A stretch of 64,000 nucleotides of DNA from Campylobacter hyointestinalis subsp. hyointestinalis (GTDB taxonomy: Bacteria; Campylobacterota; Campylobacteria; Campylobacterales; Campylobacteraceae): NCBI RefSeq assembly GCF_013372145.1, contig NZ_CP053827.1, forward strand, positions 558,001 through 622,000, read 5' to 3'. The number at the start of each line of letters is the position of its first letter. Position 1 is the first letter of the stretch. The notes under the pieces are model-generated. The model made no database searches. It saw only the letters and a program-made list of their open reading frames with translations, and was not told the DNA's origin. Made by a program: the position numbers and the translations under genes. Shown one piece after another: positions 62,910-64,000 of the stretch.

Positions 62910-63758
62910 TTAAGTTAGTCTTACATAAACTCGTTTTGGTGCTGGATAGCCTTCTATAGTGAGGCTAGGGTCGTTTGGATCTAAAAAATTATTTAAACTT
63001 TCGCCTTCTATCCACATAGTTTTTCTTTGTTCGTTTAGATCAGTATCTTTTATCGCCAAAATTTCAAAATTATTAAATTTAGCTCTCTCACACCAGTTTT
63101 GTAAAGCCTTGATACTAGGAACAAAATAGATATTTGTTATCTTAGAATACCTGTTTTTAGGGCTTAGGACAAACTCGTCGTCTCGCTCGATAAACATAGT
63201 ATCTAAAAAAACTTCGCCACCCAAATTCAGACTAGTCCTTAGCTCTTTTAGCATTTTTATCGGATCGCTTCTATGATAGATCACGCCTAGGCAAAAAATA
63301 GTATCGAATTTAGTCTTATAGCTGGGCAGATCTTGCACACCTAAAAGTTCATAGTTTATATTTGATTTTACAAAATGATTTATAAAACTAAATTGTAAAA
63401 AGCAAAGCACACTAGGATCAAATCCTGTTATGCTTTTAGGATAAAAATCAAGCATTCTAAACATATAATATCCGTTATTGCAACCGACGTCGGCGACTAT
63501 TTTGTCTTTTAAATTTAGATATGGTTTTAGAAGGTTGAATTTGATAAAACTCTGCCATTCGCTATCTATAAATAGATCATTTATCTGAAACGGACCTTTG
63601 CGCCACGGTTTTAGATCTAACGCTAAGTTTAGAATTTCGCTAGAGAAATCATCTAAGTTTATCTCTATTTTATCACTAAATTTTACTTGTGAATTTGTTT
63701 TTTGGAGTGCGTTTATACGAGCAAAAAGCTGTGCGTTGCGTTCATTTATCAAATTCAT
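62910..63758 (-). CDS. cmoB: tRNA U34 carboxymethyltransferase CmoB
   Basis: 282 residues from ATG 63758, which overlaps the lipoprotein stop (ATGA); a TTG three codons upstream is less likely. Motifs: LKPWRKGPFQIND, IDSEWQSFIKF, SAM loop VADVGCNNGYYMFRML, FCLGVIYHRSDPIKMLKELR and FLDTMFIERDDEF, all typical of CmoB. It transfers the carboxymethyl group of carboxy-SAM, made by CmoA (38190-38894), to 5-hydroxyuridine in tRNA, widening wobble decoding. Confidence 0.94.
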   Translation of the reverse strand: MNLINERNAQLFARINALQKTNSQVKFSDKIEINLDDFSSEILNLALDLKPWRKGPFQINDLFIDSEWQSFIKFNLLKPYLNLKDKIVADVGCNNGYYMFRMLDFYPKSITGFDPSVLCFLQFSFINHFVKSNINYELLGVQDLPSYKTKFDTIFCLGVIYHRSDPIKMLKELRTSLNLGGEVFLDTMFIERDDEFVLSPKNRYSKITNIYFVPSIKALQNWCERAKFNNFEILAIKDTDLNEQRKTMWIEGESLNNFLDPNDPSLTIEGYPAPKRVYVRLT

Positions 63759-63925
63759 TTTGACCAATCTATAAGGTTTTTATCACAATCTTTATGGTAA
63801 ATTCCAGCCCCGTCATAGTACTCTTTGCAGTCGTTGTAATATTTATTTGAAATTCCTCGCTCATTCACCCAAAGACAACCTTGTAACAATAAAACTAAAA
63901 TAATAAAGCTAACTATTTTTTTCAT
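63755..63925 (-). CDS. 56-residue lipoprotein
   Basis: It begins KKIVSFIILVLLLQGCLWVN: a compact lipoprotein signal with lipobox LLQGC, so Cys17 should be lipidated, leaving a 40-residue mature part. The mature part has two further cysteines and NKYYNDCKEYYDGAGIYHKD. The stop overlaps the cmoB start by 4 bp. C. jejuni has a small lipoprotein gene by Cj0977 (recalled), which supports it. The ATG has no strong ribosome-binding site. Function unknown. Confidence 0.78.
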   Translation of the reverse strand: MKKIVSFIILVLLLQGCLWVNERGISNKYYNDCKEYYDGAGIYHKDCDKNLIDWSK

Positions 63926-63947
63926 AGTGTTAATCTTACCATTAAAA

Positions 63948-63956
63948 TGCTATAAT
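63948..63956 (+). promoter_or_regulatory. extended -10 promoter for the gene entering at the right edge
   Basis: GC preceded by T gives TGCTATAAT, a perfect TGnTATAAT, 29 bp before ATG 63986. It lies in the divergent gap beside the lipoprotein gene. Confidence 0.65.
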
Positions 63957-63985
63957 TTTTGTTAAAAAATGTAAAAGCAAAGGAT

Positions 63986-64000
63986 ATGGGATTGAAAGTC
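63986..64000 (+). CDS. start of an unidentified gene, cut by the right edge
   Basis: ATG 63986 (or TTG 63992 in the same frame) follows AAAGGA at 63979-63984 and an extended -10 promoter. Only five codons, MGLKV, are inside the window, too few to identify the product. Confidence 0.5.

Noticed and set aside
62910-63200. Sigma28 promoter for the Cj0977-type gene inside cmoB
   Set aside because: A CGAT at about 63055 on the minus strand has no TAAAG-like -35 at a suitable distance.

Overview
The window looks like a chromosomal segment of a Campylobacter outside the C. jejuni/C. coli core, perhaps near the C. fetus/C. hyointestinalis group (the genus is a strong inference, the group a guess). 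Reasons: AT-rich DNA with very high coding density; many TTG/GTG starts and 4-bp gene overlaps; epsilonproteobacterial hallmark genes (HobA, a reduced HolB, a DUF1882 protein, an N-terminally extended FolP, RacRS beside DnaJ, a Cj0977-type hotdog protein beside CmoB); extended -10 promoters (TGnTATAAT) without obvious -35 boxes; and gene blocks that, from memory, occur in the same internal order in C. jejuni but joined differently. I found no rRNA, tRNA, CRISPR array, insertion sequence, integrase or phage gene. No intergenic gap exceeds 300 bp.

Layout. 1-5326 (minus): a metallophosphoesterase cut by the left edge, BrnQ, short-form HisG, CoaX, an unknown protein, a BamB-like lipoprotein and a YfgM-like TPR protein. 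5498-12796 (plus): GatC, a PilT-like ATPase, CvpA, Fur, LysS, GlyA, DUF1882, a SPOR protein and AroE. 12789-15263 (minus): RecR, RacS, RacR, with DnaJ divergent. 16695-21738 (minus): RpsR-Ssb-RpsF, HolA, RNase R and an HDOD protein. 21888-26058 (plus): IlvC, divergent polysaccharide deacetylase, DprA, RuvX and an m5C rRNA methyltransferase. 26055-30542 (minus): HemW, TatB, TatC, QueA and a degenerate hybrid kinase. 30692-38894 (plus): RppH, LysC, HobA, HolB, FolP, LigA, TlyA, RibF and CmoA, ending in a C10 tract. 39182-41595: a HAD phosphatase, PabC/PabB and RpsO. 41771-45593 (plus): an Rrf2 regulator, FlhA, a DHH phosphoesterase and a small acidic protein. 45601-46038 (minus): a small HTH gene with a 54-codon partner. 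46213-49864 (plus): HrcA-GrpE-DnaK behind a sigma70 promoter and CIRCE operator, then a DUF3955 protein. 49925-54798: PPK2, DsbD and two tandem GGDEF cyclases. 54859-61706 (minus): YgbA-like, TIGR04076, KdsB, a CutA-ThrC fusion, ArgB, LpxK, a DegT-family protein and NadE. 61807-64000: an MBL hydrolase, a hotdog protein, CmoB, a small lipoprotein and the first codons of another gene.

How the genes work together. Most are housekeeping: translation (GatC, LysS, RpsF/R/O, CmoA and CmoB for tRNA wobble uridine, QueA, TlyA), replication and repair (HolA, HolB, HobA, LigA, RecR, Ssb, RuvX, DprA), chaperones and their control (HrcA/CIRCE, GrpE, DnaK, DnaJ with RacRS), envelope (TatBC, LpxK, KdsB, DsbD, BamB-like, SPOR), folate and amino-acid synthesis, and iron/Fe-S regulation (Fur, Rrf2).

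The least ordinary items are: the CutA-threonine synthase fusion with a possible internal ThrC start; a DegT/DnrJ-family protein whose PLP-binding lysine position is isoleucine; a 7-residue tandem duplication in the drug-binding loop of dihydropteroate synthase; a membrane kinase/receiver protein with both active sites degenerate; two homopolymer tracts, one in the 3' end of a diguanylate cyclase gene; a likely in-frame second aspartokinase subunit; and a compact self-repressed HTH/small-protein unit. I see no complete new multi-gene defence or mobile system here.
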